From assembly GCF_900105945.1 (NCBI RefSeq), contig NZ_FNSO01000004.1:5518001-5582000 (forward strand): a stretch of 64,000 nt of DNA, written 5' to 3'. The translations under genes were made by a program, and so were the position numbers. This document shows, one piece after another, positions 30,928 to 39,371 of the stretch; within the stretch, counting starts at the first letter, position 1; the number at the start of each line of letters is the position of its first letter. Source of the stretch: Amycolatopsis tolypomycina. GTDB taxonomy: Bacteria; Actinomycetota; Actinomycetes; Mycobacteriales; Pseudonocardiaceae. The notes under the pieces are model-generated. The model was given only the letters and a program-made list of their open reading frames with translations, was not told where the DNA came from and ran no database searches.

Positions 30928-32250
30928 TCAGGCGGCCACGATCGGCGTCTCCGGCAGGGCCGCGTCCCAGCGGCGGCGGGTGATCCGCACCGGCAGCTCC
31001 TCGCCGCGGGCCTCGGCGAGGAACAGGTGGGTGCGGGTCCGGCGCCACCACACGAGCATCCGGACCGTGCCGAACGCCAGGACCGCGACCAGGGCCAGCA
31101 GCGACAGCCGGAAGTCGCCGCCGGTCAGCTGCAGGAGGACGCCGACCGCGAGCGCGGCGATCGTCGTCGCCACGAAGCCGCCGACGTTGACCACGCCGGT
31201 CGCCGTGCCGACGCGGCTGAGCGGGTTGTAGTCGCGGGCGAGGGCGAAGCCGATCATCGACGCCGGGCCGCCGAGGGCGAGGAGGGCGAACGCGGGCACC
31301 AGCACCGGCAGGGGCACCTGGCCCGGCCAGCCCAGCAGCACCGCCCAGACCACCGCGGCCCCGCCGATGTAGCCGCCGACCAGCGGCATCCGCAGCGACG
31401 GGCGGCGGCCGATCAGGCCGCCGAGGAACGGGCCGCCCGCCATCGAGCCGAAGACGAAGACGGTGAGCAGCGCGCTCGCCGTCGCCTTCGACTGGCCTTG
31501 GCCCTGGACCAGCCAGGGGACGCCCCACAGCAGCGTCAGGGCGTTCGGGGCGAACATCGTGCTGAAGTGGACCCAGAAGCCCAGGCGCGTCCCCGGCGTC
31601 CGCCAGGCCTCGGCGACCTGGTGGGCGAGCTCGCGGGGACGGACCTCTTCGCGGACGGGTCGCTGTTCGCCGGCCGGGACGTCGCGGACCCGCAGGGCCA
31701 CGACGACGGTGTAGAGGACGGTGACGGCGCCGACCGCGAGGAAGGTCGGGGTCCAGCCTGCACCGTCGAGGACGAGGGCGAGCGGGACGGTGGCGGCGAG
31801 GTTGCCGATGTAGCCGACGGCCGCGGTGAACGACGTCAGCAGGGCGTACTGGCGGCCCGGGAAGTGGGCCGCGACCAGGCGCAGGACGCTGACGAAGGTG
31901 AGCGCGTCGCCGAGGCCGAGGACACCGCGGGCGACCAGGCCGACGCCGTAGGAGCCGGCGACACCGAGCAGGAGCTGGCCGGCGCCGAGCACCAGCACGG
32001 CGACGGTGAGGACGCGGCGGGGACCGTAGCGGTCGACCAGGACGCCGGTCGGGATCTGCATCGCGGCGTAGACGCCGACCTGCAGGACGGTGAAGGTCCC
32101 GAGCGCGGCCGCGCCGACACCGAAGCGTTCGGCGGCCTGCAGCCCGGCGACGCCGAAGGACGTCCGGTGGAAGACGGCGAGGAGGTAGACGGTGACGGCG
32201 GCGAGCCAGATCAGCCAGGACCGGGCGGTGGCACGGCCGGGGGCGGGCAC
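30928..32250 (-). CDS. Major facilitator superfamily transporter
   Basis: A 440-residue permease with twelve membrane helices. MFS landmarks: VDRYGPRRVLT in the loop after helix 2 (the D-R-x-G-R/G type motif) and GLIGRRPSLRMP at the start of the second half. GTG at 32250 has GGAGGAACCT directly upstream. Substrate is unknown; the closest type is the nitrate/hexuronate-like or drug-export group. It is separated from truB by a family A hairpin, so it is probably its own unit. Confidence 0.85.
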   Translation of the reverse strand: MPAPGRATARSWLIWLAAVTVYLLAVFHRTSFGVAGLQAAERFGVGAAALGTFTVLQVGVYAAMQIPTGVLVDRYGPRRVLTVAVLVLGAGQLLLGVAGSYGVGLVARGVLGLGDALTFVSVLRLVAAHFPGRQYALLTSFTAAVGYIGNLAATVPLALVLDGAGWTPTFLAVGAVTVLYTVVVALRVRDVPAGEQRPVREEVRPRELAHQVAEAWRTPGTRLGFWVHFSTMFAPNALTLLWGVPWLVQGQGQSKATASALLTVFVFGSMAGGPFLGGLIGRRPSLRMPLVGGYIGGAAVVWAVLLGWPGQVPLPVLVPAFALLALGGPASMIGFALARDYNPLSRVGTATGVVNVGGFVATTIAALAVGVLLQLTGGDFRLSLLALVAVLAFGTVRMLVWWRRTRTHLFLAEARGEELPVRITRRRWDAALPETPIVAA

Positions 32251-32392
32251 AGGTTCCTCCAGGGTAGAGCGGGTGCGGGGCGCAGGACGCCCACGCTGCC
32301 GTCCCTAGTACTTGTATCGCCTAAGCAACCACGAACCATAGCCACGACCCGGGTGGTTTTCCCCACAGGTAACCCCCACCCGTGCTCAGGGG

Positions 32393-32498
32393 CGTGACTC
32401 GCGTGATTGAGGCCGGAACTCGCGTGATTGGGGCCGTCACTCGCGAGATCCGGCTCTGATCACGCGAGTGACGGGTTTGATCACGCGAGTTACGGGTT
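32393..32498. repeat. GTGATT-type hairpin repeat
   Basis: CTCGCGTGATTGAGGCCGGA-like blocks at the left and ATCACGCGAGTGACGGGTTT-like blocks at the right surround a CTCGCGAG palindrome. It ends against the stop of the MATE gene (32499). Its building blocks match those at 3268-3382, so this is a second copy of the same family, again at a gene 3' end. Confidence 0.7.
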
Positions 32499-33821
32499 TC
32501 AGGCGGGGCGGGTGGCGCCGGTGATCGCCCAGTTTCCGGAGCGCCAGCGGGCCAGGACCGCCGCCAGGCGGAGGACCATGAACAGCGAGAGGCCGGTCCA
32601 GATGCCCGTGAGGCCCCAGCCGAAGCCCAGCGATGCCCAGATCAGCGGGAGGAAGCCCAGCGCCGCGCTGCCGAGCGTCGCGTTGCGGAGGAAGGCCGCG
32701 TCGCCCGCGCCCAGCAGGACTCCGTCCAGGGCGAAGACCACGCCGGCGATCGGCTGCAGGGCCACGAAGAACCACCACGCGTGCGGGATCTCCGCCAGCA
32801 CGCCCGGGTCGGACGTGAACGCGTGCGGCAGCACCCACGCCAGCGCCGCGAACAGCACGCCCAGGAAGCAGCCCATCAGCAGGCCGTACCCGGTGATCTG
32901 CGACGCGACCCCGCGCGCCTGCCGGGCCGCGTTCGCGCCCAGTGCCGCCCCGACCAGCGACTGGGCGGCGATCGCCACCGAGTCGAGCACCAGCGCGAGG
33001 AACGTCCACAGCTGCAGCACCACCTGGTGCGCGCCGACCGCTTCGGTGGACGTGCGGGCCGCGACGGCCGCCGCCGAGACGAAGCACGCCTGGAACGCCA
33101 GGCTCCGCAGCACCAGGTCGCGGCCGAGGCCGAGCTGGGCGCGCATCACCTTGAAGTCCGGCCGCAGCCCGACCTTCTCGCGTGCCAGGGCCGCGAAGAA
33201 CAGCCCCGCCGAGATCACCTGCGCGGCGACGTTCGCGATCGCCGAACCCTCCAGCCCCAGCCCCGCCCCATAGACGAGCACCGGGCACAGCACGGCCGAG
33301 ATCCCGTTGCCCGCCAGCACGTACCGCAACGGCTTCGCGGCGTCCTGCACTCCGCGCATCCAGCCGTTGCCCGCCATGGTGACGAGGATCAGCGGCGCCC
33401 CGAACAAGGCGATCCGCAGCCACGACACGGCAGCGGACGCGATCTCGTCGCTGCCCGAGAGCACCCGCGCGACCGGCCAGGCCAGCAGCTGCCCGGCGGC
33501 CAGCACGACGAGCCCGACGAACACGGCCAGCCACGTCGCCTGCACGCCTTCGCGGACGGCGTCGGCCCGGCGGCCGGCGCCGTGCAGCCGCGCGGTGCGG
33601 GACGTCGTGCCGTAGGAGAGGAACGTCAGCTGGCTCGACACCTGGGCCAGCACGACGCCGCCGAGCGCGAGCCCGGCCAGCGACAGCGCATCGAGGTGGC
33701 CGACCACGGCGGTGTCGACCAGCACGTACAACGGCTCGGCGGCCAGCACGCCCAGCGCGGGCACGGCCAGGCCGAGCACGCGCTTCGCCGGAACCCGCTC
33801 GGTTTCCTCCACGTTCACCAC
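32499..33821 (-). CDS. MATE family (DinF-type) efflux transporter
   Basis: A 440-residue protein with twelve helices, beginning ERVPAKRVLGLAVPALGVLAAEPLYVLVDTAVVGHLD, the DinF pattern. An antiporter that exports cationic compounds is the usual function. The start is uncertain: GTG at 33821 or 33818 gives VVNVEETERV; the frame is open up to 33962 but runs into a palindromic repeat. It follows nrnA, as dinF (Rv2836c) follows Rv2837c in M. tuberculosis. Confidence 0.87.
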   Translation of the reverse strand: MVNVEETERVPAKRVLGLAVPALGVLAAEPLYVLVDTAVVGHLDALSLAGLALGGVVLAQVSSQLTFLSYGTTSRTARLHGAGRRADAVREGVQATWLAVFVGLVVLAAGQLLAWPVARVLSGSDEIASAAVSWLRIALFGAPLILVTMAGNGWMRGVQDAAKPLRYVLAGNGISAVLCPVLVYGAGLGLEGSAIANVAAQVISAGLFFAALAREKVGLRPDFKVMRAQLGLGRDLVLRSLAFQACFVSAAAVAARTSTEAVGAHQVVLQLWTFLALVLDSVAIAAQSLVGAALGANAARQARGVASQITGYGLLMGCFLGVLFAALAWVLPHAFTSDPGVLAEIPHAWWFFVALQPIAGVVFALDGVLLGAGDAAFLRNATLGSAALGFLPLIWASLGFGWGLTGIWTGLSLFMVLRLAAVLARWRSGNWAITGATRPA

Positions 33822-33912
33822 GAACCGGACTCTAACCGCCACCACCGACAGTTCTGACCGGCGGGAACCGGGGAACTTTCCGGCCCCGCCATCCGACGCG
33901 CCACCTCCGGAC

Positions 33913-33965
33913 GTCATGAAAGAGTCGTTCATGACGCCGGATGTCATGAACGACTCTTTCATGAC
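33913..33965 (-). terminator. Perfect 23-bp inverted repeat (GTCATGAA family)
   Basis: Two 23-base arms (33913-33935 and 33943-33965) are exact reverse complements around a 7-base loop. Each arm also begins GTCATGAA and ends TTCATGAC, so each is partly self-complementary and could form an alternative small hairpin. It begins 15 bases past the nrnA stop and is probably its terminator. Confidence 0.8.
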
Positions 33966-33980
33966 GTCGCGGGTGAGGCG

Positions 33981-34976
33981 CTACAGCAGCGGCGCCCGTT
34001 CCAGGGCCTCGCGCAGGCCGGCGACGACGTCCGACGCGGACCCCGCGATCGTGCACCCCGCCGCCTGCCGGTGGCCGCCGCCGCCGAACTCCGCCGCCAC
34101 CGCCGAGACGTCGATTCCGATGCTGCGCAACGAGATCTGCCACTGCCCGGGCTGGGCCGGGTCCTGTTTGAGCACTGCCGCGACCGCCGCCTCGCGGACC
34201 GAACGGATGACGTCGATCACCGACTCGACCTCCTCGCCGCGGACACTCCGCGCCGCCTCGAGGCCGACCACCGCGTGCACGAAACCGCGGCCCTGGGCGG
34301 CTTCCGGCTCCAGGCGGGCCTCGCGCAGCACCGCCGAAAGCATCGGGAGCCAGGCGAACGGGCGCTCGTCGACGATCTTCCGCACGATGGCCTCCGGGTC
34401 GGCGCCCGCCTCCAGCAGCCGGGCCGCCATCCGGTGGGTTTCCGGGCTCGCCCTGCGGAAGCCGCTCGTGTCGGTGACGATCCCCGCGTAGAGCCCGCGG
34501 GCGATCGGCTCGTCCAGCTCGGCGCCCAGCGCCTCCAGGACGCGGAACACCAGGACCGCGCTGGCCTCGGCGCGCTCGTCGACGACGTGGCAGGTGCCGT
34601 AGTACGTGTTCGTCGCGTGGTGGTCGATCACCAGCACCGCACCGGCCAGCTCGACGCGCCCGGCGAGCCGGCCGAGCCGCTTCGGTGTCGGCGTGTCGAC
34701 ACACACGAGCAGTTCCTCGGAGTCCGGGAGGTCGTCCGGGTGGGTGAGCAGCCCGTCCTCGTCGAGCCACCGCAGCGTCTCCGGGGCCTCGTCGGGCTCG
34801 CCGAAGGAGACGCGCACCCGGGCGCCGCGCTGCCGCAGCGCCCGCCCGAGGGCCAGCGCGCTGCCCAGCGCGTCCGCGTCCGGCCGCACGTGGCCGAGGA
34901 TCGTCACGTCGCCGGCCGACGCGAGCAGTGCCGCCGCGTCCCGGATGTCCTGCGCCGAAGCCGAAGTAGAGGTCAC
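33981..34976 (-). CDS. nrnA: DHH-family bifunctional oligoribonuclease/PAP phosphatase
   Basis: A 331-residue enzyme that degrades short RNA oligomers and 3'-phosphoadenosine 5'-phosphate. Metal motifs: GHVRPDADALGS (28-39), CVDTPTPKR, VIDHHATN, and the C-terminal substrate motif FGGGGHRQAAG. Length is typical. The GTG at 34976 sits only 25 bases from the divergent methyltransferase gene. Orthologue of Rv2837c by order and sequence type. Confidence 0.93.
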   Translation of the reverse strand: MTSTSASAQDIRDAAALLASAGDVTILGHVRPDADALGSALALGRALRQRGARVRVSFGEPDEAPETLRWLDEDGLLTHPDDLPDSEELLVCVDTPTPKRLGRLAGRVELAGAVLVIDHHATNTYYGTCHVVDERAEASAVLVFRVLEALGAELDEPIARGLYAGIVTDTSGFRRASPETHRMAARLLEAGADPEAIVRKIVDERPFAWLPMLSAVLREARLEPEAAQGRGFVHAVVGLEAARSVRGEEVESVIDVIRSVREAAVAAVLKQDPAQPGQWQISLRSIGIDVSAVAAEFGGGGHRQAAGCTIAGSASDVVAGLREALERAPLL

Positions 34977-34988
34977 AGTGCGTCACGC

Positions 34989-34994
34989 TACGCT
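34989..34994 (+). promoter_or_regulatory. -10 box of a leaderless promoter (TACGCT)
   Basis: TACGCT ends 7 bases before the ATG at 35002. The intergenic gap to nrnA is 25 bases, too short for a leadered promoter with a ribosome site. Confidence 0.45.
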
Positions 34995-35001
34995 CTGCGG
35001 G

Positions 35002-36033
35002 ATGCCTGAGTACGCGATGCTGGTCTACCCCTCGGCCAACCGGGTCTACGCCGCCTCCTCCCCCGCGCTGCTGCGCGCCGAACTGGCGGTGTTCGGCGCG
35101 GGCCTGGCGGCCGAGCTGTCCGCGATCGAGGAGGTCGAGCTCGGCGGCGTCGGCTACGTGCGCTTCACCAGCTCGGCGCCGCTGGGCGAGCGCGACCTCG
35201 CGCTGCTGTCGAACGTCTCCTCGCTGTACGCGCTGTTCGAGCTGGGCGAAGGCGTCCTGCGCCCGGTGCCGGTGACGCCGCTGGCGAAGGCCGACTCCGA
35301 CCTGCTGACCATCCAGAAGTACGCGGGCAAGACCAACGAGCTGTTCACCAAGCTGCTGGTGAACGTGACGCTGCTGGCGACGGCCGACCCGTTCTCGGAC
35401 CGGCCGAAGTACCTGCTCGACCCGCTGTGCGGCCGCGGCACCACGCTCAACCAGGCGATGATGTACGGCCTGCACGCGACCGGCCTGGACGTCGACGCCA
35501 AGGACTTCGAGGCCTACGAGGCCTTCATCAAGACGTGGCTGCGGAACAAGCGGGTCAAGCACACCGCGGAGTCGGGCCAGCTGCGGCGAAACAAGGTCCG
35601 GCTCGGCCGCCGGCTCGACATCGAGTACGCGCTGGACAAGGAAGCGTACAAAGCGGGCGACACGCGCAAGCTCACCTACTTCAACGCCGACACGCTGACC
35701 ACCGACGAGGTGCTGCGGGCCAACTCCTGCGACGTGATCGTCACCGACGCGCCCTACGGCGTCCAGCACGGCAGCCACCGCGAGGCGGGCCTGCAGCGCA
35801 GCCCGCGCGACCTGCTCGCCGCGGCCGTCCCGGTGTGGACGCGGGTGCTCAAGCCCGGCGGGGCGCTCGGGATTTCGTGGAACACCACCGTGCTGCCGCG
35901 GGAGGAGCTCGTCGAGGTGCTGCGGAAGGCCGGGCTCGACGTCCGCGAGGGCGGGCCGTGGGCGGAGTTCGCGCACCGGGTGGACCAGGCCATCCTGCGC
36001 GACCTGGTCGTCGCGGTGAAGCCGGCTTCCTGA
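35002..36033 (+). CDS. TRM11-like RNA/DNA methyltransferase
   Basis: A 343-residue AdoMet enzyme. Residues 1-105 form an N-terminal domain with a THUMP-like role, DPLCGRGTT (140-148) binds AdoMet, and the catalytic motif is DAPYG (249-253), a variant of NPPY/DPPY. The layout resembles archaeal/eukaryotic TRM11/TrmG10, which make N2-methylguanosine in tRNA, but base and target are not certain. It interrupts the nrnA-rbfA neighbourhood seen in mycobacteria. Confidence 0.78.
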   Translation: MPEYAMLVYPSANRVYAASSPALLRAELAVFGAGLAAELSAIEEVELGGVGYVRFTSSAPLGERDLALLSNVSSLYALFELGEGVLRPVPVTPLAKADSDLLTIQKYAGKTNELFTKLLVNVTLLATADPFSDRPKYLLDPLCGRGTTLNQAMMYGLHATGLDVDAKDFEAYEAFIKTWLRNKRVKHTAESGQLRRNKVRLGRRLDIEYALDKEAYKAGDTRKLTYFNADTLTTDEVLRANSCDVIVTDAPYGVQHGSHREAGLQRSPRDLLAAAVPVWTRVLKPGGALGISWNTTVLPREELVEVLRKAGLDVREGGPWAEFAHRVDQAILRDLVVAVKPAS

Positions 36034-36044
36034 AGCGCCGTCGC

Positions 36045-36050
36045 TATACT
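36045..36050 (+). promoter_or_regulatory. -10 box of a leaderless promoter (TATACT)
   Basis: TATACT, the best -10 match seen in the window, ends 8 bases before the GTG at 36059. No ribosome site is present. Confidence 0.55.
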
Positions 36051-36058
36051 CTCCGAAC

Positions 36059-36601
36059 GTGACCGTCGAGCAACGTCCCCTGCGCGCGGACGCCCGGCGC
36101 AACCGGGAAGCGCTCGTCGCCGCGGCGCGGGAGGTGTTCGGCGCCAAGGGCGTCGACGCCCCGCTCGACGAGATCGCGCGCCGCGCCGAGGTCGCGATCG
36201 GCACCCTCTACAACCGGTTCCCGACGCGGGCGGACCTCATCGAAGCCGCCTTCCTGCCCGCGCTGGAAGAAGGGCAGGCCGTGCTGGAAGAGGCCCTCGC
36301 GTGCGAGGACCCGTGGGCGGGTTTCGTCCTGTTCCTCGAACGCACGGTGCAGATGCAGGTCGCCGACCGCGGCTTCACCGAAGTGTGCTCGCGGACGTTC
36401 GACCCGGCTTCGGCGCTGGAGAAAGCCAAGCAGGCCAACGGCTCCCGGCTGGACCGGGTCATCTCGCGCGCCCAGGAGGCCGGCGCGCTGCGGCCGGACT
36501 TCCGCGGGCCCGACCTCGCGATCGTGTACGCGGCGGCGACGGCCGCCCCGGACTGGCGGCGCGCGCTCGGCATGGTCCTCGACGGTCTGCGCGCGCGATG
36601 A
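36059..36601 (+). CDS. TetR family transcriptional regulator
   Basis: A 180-residue repressor. N-terminal helix-turn-helix: RNREALVAAAREVFGAKGVD through IARRAEVAIGTLYNRFPTRADLIEAAF; the C-terminal ligand domain is of the TetR_C_33/SbtR kind. The stop overlaps the start of the following methyltransferase (ATGA), so that gene is in the same operon. Probably autoregulated; I see no clear palindrome in the 25-base upstream gap. Confidence 0.87.
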   Translation: MTVEQRPLRADARRNREALVAAAREVFGAKGVDAPLDEIARRAEVAIGTLYNRFPTRADLIEAAFLPALEEGQAVLEEALACEDPWAGFVLFLERTVQMQVADRGFTEVCSRTFDPASALEKAKQANGSRLDRVISRAQEAGALRPDFRGPDLAIVYAAATAAPDWRRALGMVLDGLRAR

Positions 36602-37233
36602 CCTGGCTCGCGGACACCGCCACCTCGTACGACACGGTCGCCGAGAGCTACGCGGAGTTCGTTTCGGACGCGCTCGAGGAGCAGCCGTACCTCAAGGCGG
36701 CGCTGACGCTGTTCGCCGCGCAGGTCGACGGGCCGGCGGTGGACGTCGGCTGCGGCCCGGGGCACTTCACGGCGTACCTGGCTTCGCTGGGCGTCGACGC
36801 GTCCGGGATCGACCTCTCGCCGGGCATGATCGAGCTCGCCCGCCGGTCACACCCCGGACTGCGCTTCGAGGTGGGGTCCATGACGGACCTCGCGCTGCCG
36901 GACGCGTCGGTGGCGGGGGTGCTGGCGTCCTGGTCGCTGATCCACGTCCCGGACGAGGCGGTGCCGGCGGCGCTGGGCCACTTCCACCGCGTGCTGCGGC
37001 CGGGCGGCCTGCTGGTGATCGGGTACCACGTCGGCGTGGGCACCCGGCTCAAGACCGAGGGCTACGGCGGGCACCCGATGCGGGTCAACGTCCACCTCCG
37101 GCAGCCGTGGTGGCTGGCCCGGCGGGTGCGGGAAGCCGGGTTCGCCGTGGACGCGGAATGGCTGCTGAACCCCGAGGCCGAGGTCTCGCAGGGAATTCTC
37201 TTCGCTAGCCGAACGCCTGCTCTGCGAAGCTGA
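36598..37233 (+). CDS. Class I SAM-dependent methyltransferase
   Basis: A 211-residue AdoMet-binding enzyme of the methyltransf_11/25 type: VDVGCGPGHFTAYL (motif I, about 48-61), GIDLSPGMIELAR, and LRPGGLLVIGYH. The substrate is unknown, probably a small molecule. It is translationally coupled to the TetR gene at 36059. Its last 29 bases overlap the convergent gene at 37205. Confidence 0.85.
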   Translation: MTWLADTATSYDTVAESYAEFVSDALEEQPYLKAALTLFAAQVDGPAVDVGCGPGHFTAYLASLGVDASGIDLSPGMIELARRSHPGLRFEVGSMTDLALPDASVAGVLASWSLIHVPDEAVPAALGHFHRVLRPGGLLVIGYHVGVGTRLKTEGYGGHPMRVNVHLRQPWWLARRVREAGFAVDAEWLLNPEAEVSQGILFASRTPALRS

Positions 37234-37684
37234 GTCCCCCGCGCTGGGCCATGGTCAGGACCTGCCGGCCGACGTGCTGCGGCGGCCGGCGGAAGTACTG
37301 CCGGAAGCCGCGGGCGCGGAACTTCAGGTCGAACTCGTGCCCCTCCAGGTGCCACGCCGGGTACGGCTTGTCGTCCGGTGGATCGAGGCGGTGGACCTCC
37401 GAGAGCTCCAAGCCGTCGTGCAGGGGGCCGAGGTTGCCGGTGATGTCCCACGCCTCGTCGAACACGAGAGTCGCCGGGGCGATCCAGAACGTGAAGTGCT
37501 TCTCGCGCCGGGCCGGCTCGACCCAGCGGACGATGTAGTCCAGGTCAAGCACGAGCCGGTCGGGTGGGAGGTCGTCTTCGGTCTCGACGAGCGCAGCCGC
37601 GTGGACGTGGCTGTCGTGCCAGCCCATCTGCGGGAAGTCGGCGTCGGTCCAGACGGCCTTGGACAGGCCCGACAGGTCGGTCAC
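37205..37684 (-). CDS. Conserved hypothetical protein (MGWHDSHVHA type)
   Basis: A 159-residue cytosolic protein I cannot assign. It opens FPQMGWHDSHVHAAALVE, continues LVLDLDYIVRWVEP, FTFWIAPATLVFDEAWDITG and LELSEVHRLDPP, and ends GFRQYFRRPPQHV. This strand-rich pattern recalls a widespread small family of unknown function that often has MGWHD near the start. No catalytic motif is apparent. GTG at 37684 overlaps the esterase stop (GTGA). Confidence 0.7.
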   Translation of the reverse strand: MTDLSGLSKAVWTDADFPQMGWHDSHVHAAALVETEDDLPPDRLVLDLDYIVRWVEPARREKHFTFWIAPATLVFDEAWDITGNLGPLHDGLELSEVHRLDPPDDKPYPAWHLEGHEFDLKFRARGFRQYFRRPPQHVGRQVLTMAQRGGLSFAEQAFG

Positions 37685-38499
37685 GACAGGCGCTCCCCCA
37701 CGAACTCCACGATCTCCGGCAGTACTCCCCGCCAGTATTCGTCATCGTGCGCGCCCGGCGTGAACCGGGACACCTCCGGGTTCACGGCTCTCACCAGCTT
37801 GCGGTCCGCGCCGAGGAACGGGTCCGACGCGCCGCACCACACGCCCAGGCCGCCGGGGCGCAGCTCGGCCGGGTGCAGCAGGGGTTCCTCGGCCCGCCAG
37901 TTCGCCTCGTCGGCGAACACCTTGCGACTGCGGGCGTCCGGCCAGCTGACGAACAGCGCCGCGCTCGCCGTCGCCACCGCTTTCAGGTCCGGGTGGGCGC
38001 GGGCGAACCGCAACGCGCCGAAGCCGCCCATCGAAATGCCGAACACCGCCGACGGCGGACGCAGGTCGCGGGCTGCCAGCCAGCCCGGGACTTCGTCGGT
38101 GAGCATGCGTTGCGGGTCGTCGGCACCGCCGGTTTTCACCCAGTAGTGGTCGCCGTCGAGGGCCGCGACGGCGAACGGCGGCGTTCCGGCACGGACCGCG
38201 GCCGTGAGCACCGCCGGGACGCCCAGCGAGAGGAACGTCCGCGCCCGGGCACCACGGCCGTGCAGGGCCAGGCACACGGGCAGTCCCGTGGCCGGGACGC
38301 CTTCGGGCGTGATGAGCACCAGGTCGACGTCGGTGCCGCGGGCGGCGGAGTGCATGCGCTGCACCGTCACCGGCTCGGGCAACGCCGACGGGCGGGTCGG
38401 CGCCGGCACCGGGGGCGGGCCGGGCGGGGGTTGCGGAGCCGAGCAGCCCGCCAGCAGCGCCAGTGCGCTGCCGGCGAGCAGGTCGCGGCGGGAGAGCAC
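37681..38499 (-). CDS. Tat-exported lipoprotein esterase (alpha/beta hydrolase, Esterase D/Ag85-like)
   Basis: A 272-residue secreted hydrolase. The N-terminus SRRDLLAGSALALLAGC combines a twin-arginine signal and a lipobox with C19. A Pro-rich linker precedes the hydrolase domain: CLALHGRG (oxyanion side), GISMGGFGAL with nucleophile S156, and C-terminal AHDDEYW as the likely histidine/aspartate region. The family includes S-formylglutathione hydrolases and mycolyltransferase-like enzymes; the substrate is unknown. It lies 3 bases after rbfA. Confidence 0.83.
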   Translation of the reverse strand: MLSRRDLLAGSALALLAGCSAPQPPPGPPPVPAPTRPSALPEPVTVQRMHSAARGTDVDLVLITPEGVPATGLPVCLALHGRGARARTFLSLGVPAVLTAAVRAGTPPFAVAALDGDHYWVKTGGADDPQRMLTDEVPGWLAARDLRPPSAVFGISMGGFGALRFARAHPDLKAVATASAALFVSWPDARSRKVFADEANWRAEEPLLHPAELRPGGLGVWCGASDPFLGADRKLVRAVNPEVSRFTPGAHDDEYWRGVLPEIVEFVGERLS

Positions 38500-38502
38500 G
38501 GG

Positions 38503-38985
38503 TCAGCCCCGGCTCTCCTCCTCCGCGAACTCGTCGTCTTCGGCGTCTTCGGTCTCGCGAGGAGCCTTGTACGGATCGGCTTCGCCCGCGTGCTGGGCTT
38601 CGGCGGCGCGACGCGCGACCTCCGCGTCGGCCTCACGAGCCTTGGCGAGCAGGTCCTCGATCCGCTTCGACTCCTCGGGAATCGTGTCGGCGACGAAGGT
38701 CAGCGTCGGCGTGTAGCGGACGCCGGTGCCCTGCCCGACCTTGGTGCGGAGCATCCCGCGCGCCGATTCGAGCGCGGCGGCGGCACCGGCGAAGTCCGGC
38801 GGGGCGTCCAGCTTCTCCCCGAGGACCGTGTAGTACACCGTGGCGTCGTGCAGGTCGCCGGTGACCTTCGTGTCCGTGATGGTCACGTAGTCCAGCCGGG
38901 TGTCCTTGACCTCGTGTTCGATCGCCGACGCGACGATCTGCGAGATCCGCTTGGCGAGCTTGCGAGCCCGAGCAGGATCGGCCAT
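38503..38985 (-). CDS. rbfA: 30S ribosome-binding factor A
   Basis: A 160-residue KH-fold factor that matures the 3'/5' ends of 16S r[23 protein letters not shown] and the strand [26 protein letters not shown] are typical. The acidic C-terminal tail (about 40 residues) is longer than in E. coli but common in actinobacteria. ATG at 38985 has AGGAG 5 bases upstream. Confidence 0.95.
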   Translation of the reverse strand: MADPARARKLAKRISQIVASAIEHEVKDTRLDYVTITDTKVTGDLHDATVYYTVLGEKLDAPPDFAGAAAALESARGMLRTKVGQGTGVRYTPTLTFVADTIPEESKRIEDLLAKAREADAEVARRAAEAQHAGEADPYKAPRETEDAEDDEFAEEESRG

Positions 38986-39005
38986 GTCGTTCTCCTAGGA
39001 AGATT

Positions 39006-39299
39006 TCAATCGTCCGGTCCGAGCAGCCGACGGCGCGCGGAGAGCAGTTCGAACTCCGGCCGGCTCGCCACGTACCGCTCACACGAGTCGAGCACGTCAC
39101 GCACGTGCTCGCCACCTTCGGCGACCACGGCCACCCCGATGAGGGTGCGGCGGTGCAGGTCGGCGTGCCCGGCCTCGGCCACCGACACGGCGAAGCGCTT
39201 GCGCACCTCGGCCAGCACCGGACGGACCACGGATCGCTTCTGCTTCAGCGAATGGACGTCGCCGAGCAGGATGTCGAGCTCGAGAGCTCCGACGAACAT
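39006..39299 (-). CDS. DUF503 (YlxP-like) protein
   Basis: A 97-residue protein starting MFVGALELDILLGDVHSLKQKRSVVRPVL, the DUF503 signature. In Firmicutes and actinobacteria it is encoded between infB and rbfA, and YlxP is thought to act in ribosome biogenesis. The start is set at ATG 39299, since the longer frame would pass through the infB terminator. Confidence 0.9.
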   Translation of the reverse strand: MFVGALELDILLGDVHSLKQKRSVVRPVLAEVRKRFAVSVAEAGHADLHRRTLIGVAVVAEGGEHVRDVLDSCERYVASRPEFELLSARRRLLGPDD

Positions 39300-39328
39300 A
39301 GGCAGTTTTGGTGGTGTAGTAGGGAAGC

Positions 39329-39364
39329 GCCGGGTGCGCGCGGGACTTCCCGCGCGCACCCGGC
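39329..39364 (-). terminator. Terminator after infB
   Basis: GCCGGGTGCGCGCGGGA (39329-39345) and its exact complement (39348-39364) form a 17-bp perfect stem 8 bases past the infB stop. It should separate the rimP-infB unit from DUF503-rbfA, at least in part. Confidence 0.8.
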
Positions 39365-39371
39365 CCTGAAA

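Noticed and set aside
33913..33965. Insertion-sequence terminal repeat
   Set aside because: No transposase is nearby and the two arms are only 7 bases apart, which fits a terminator hairpin.
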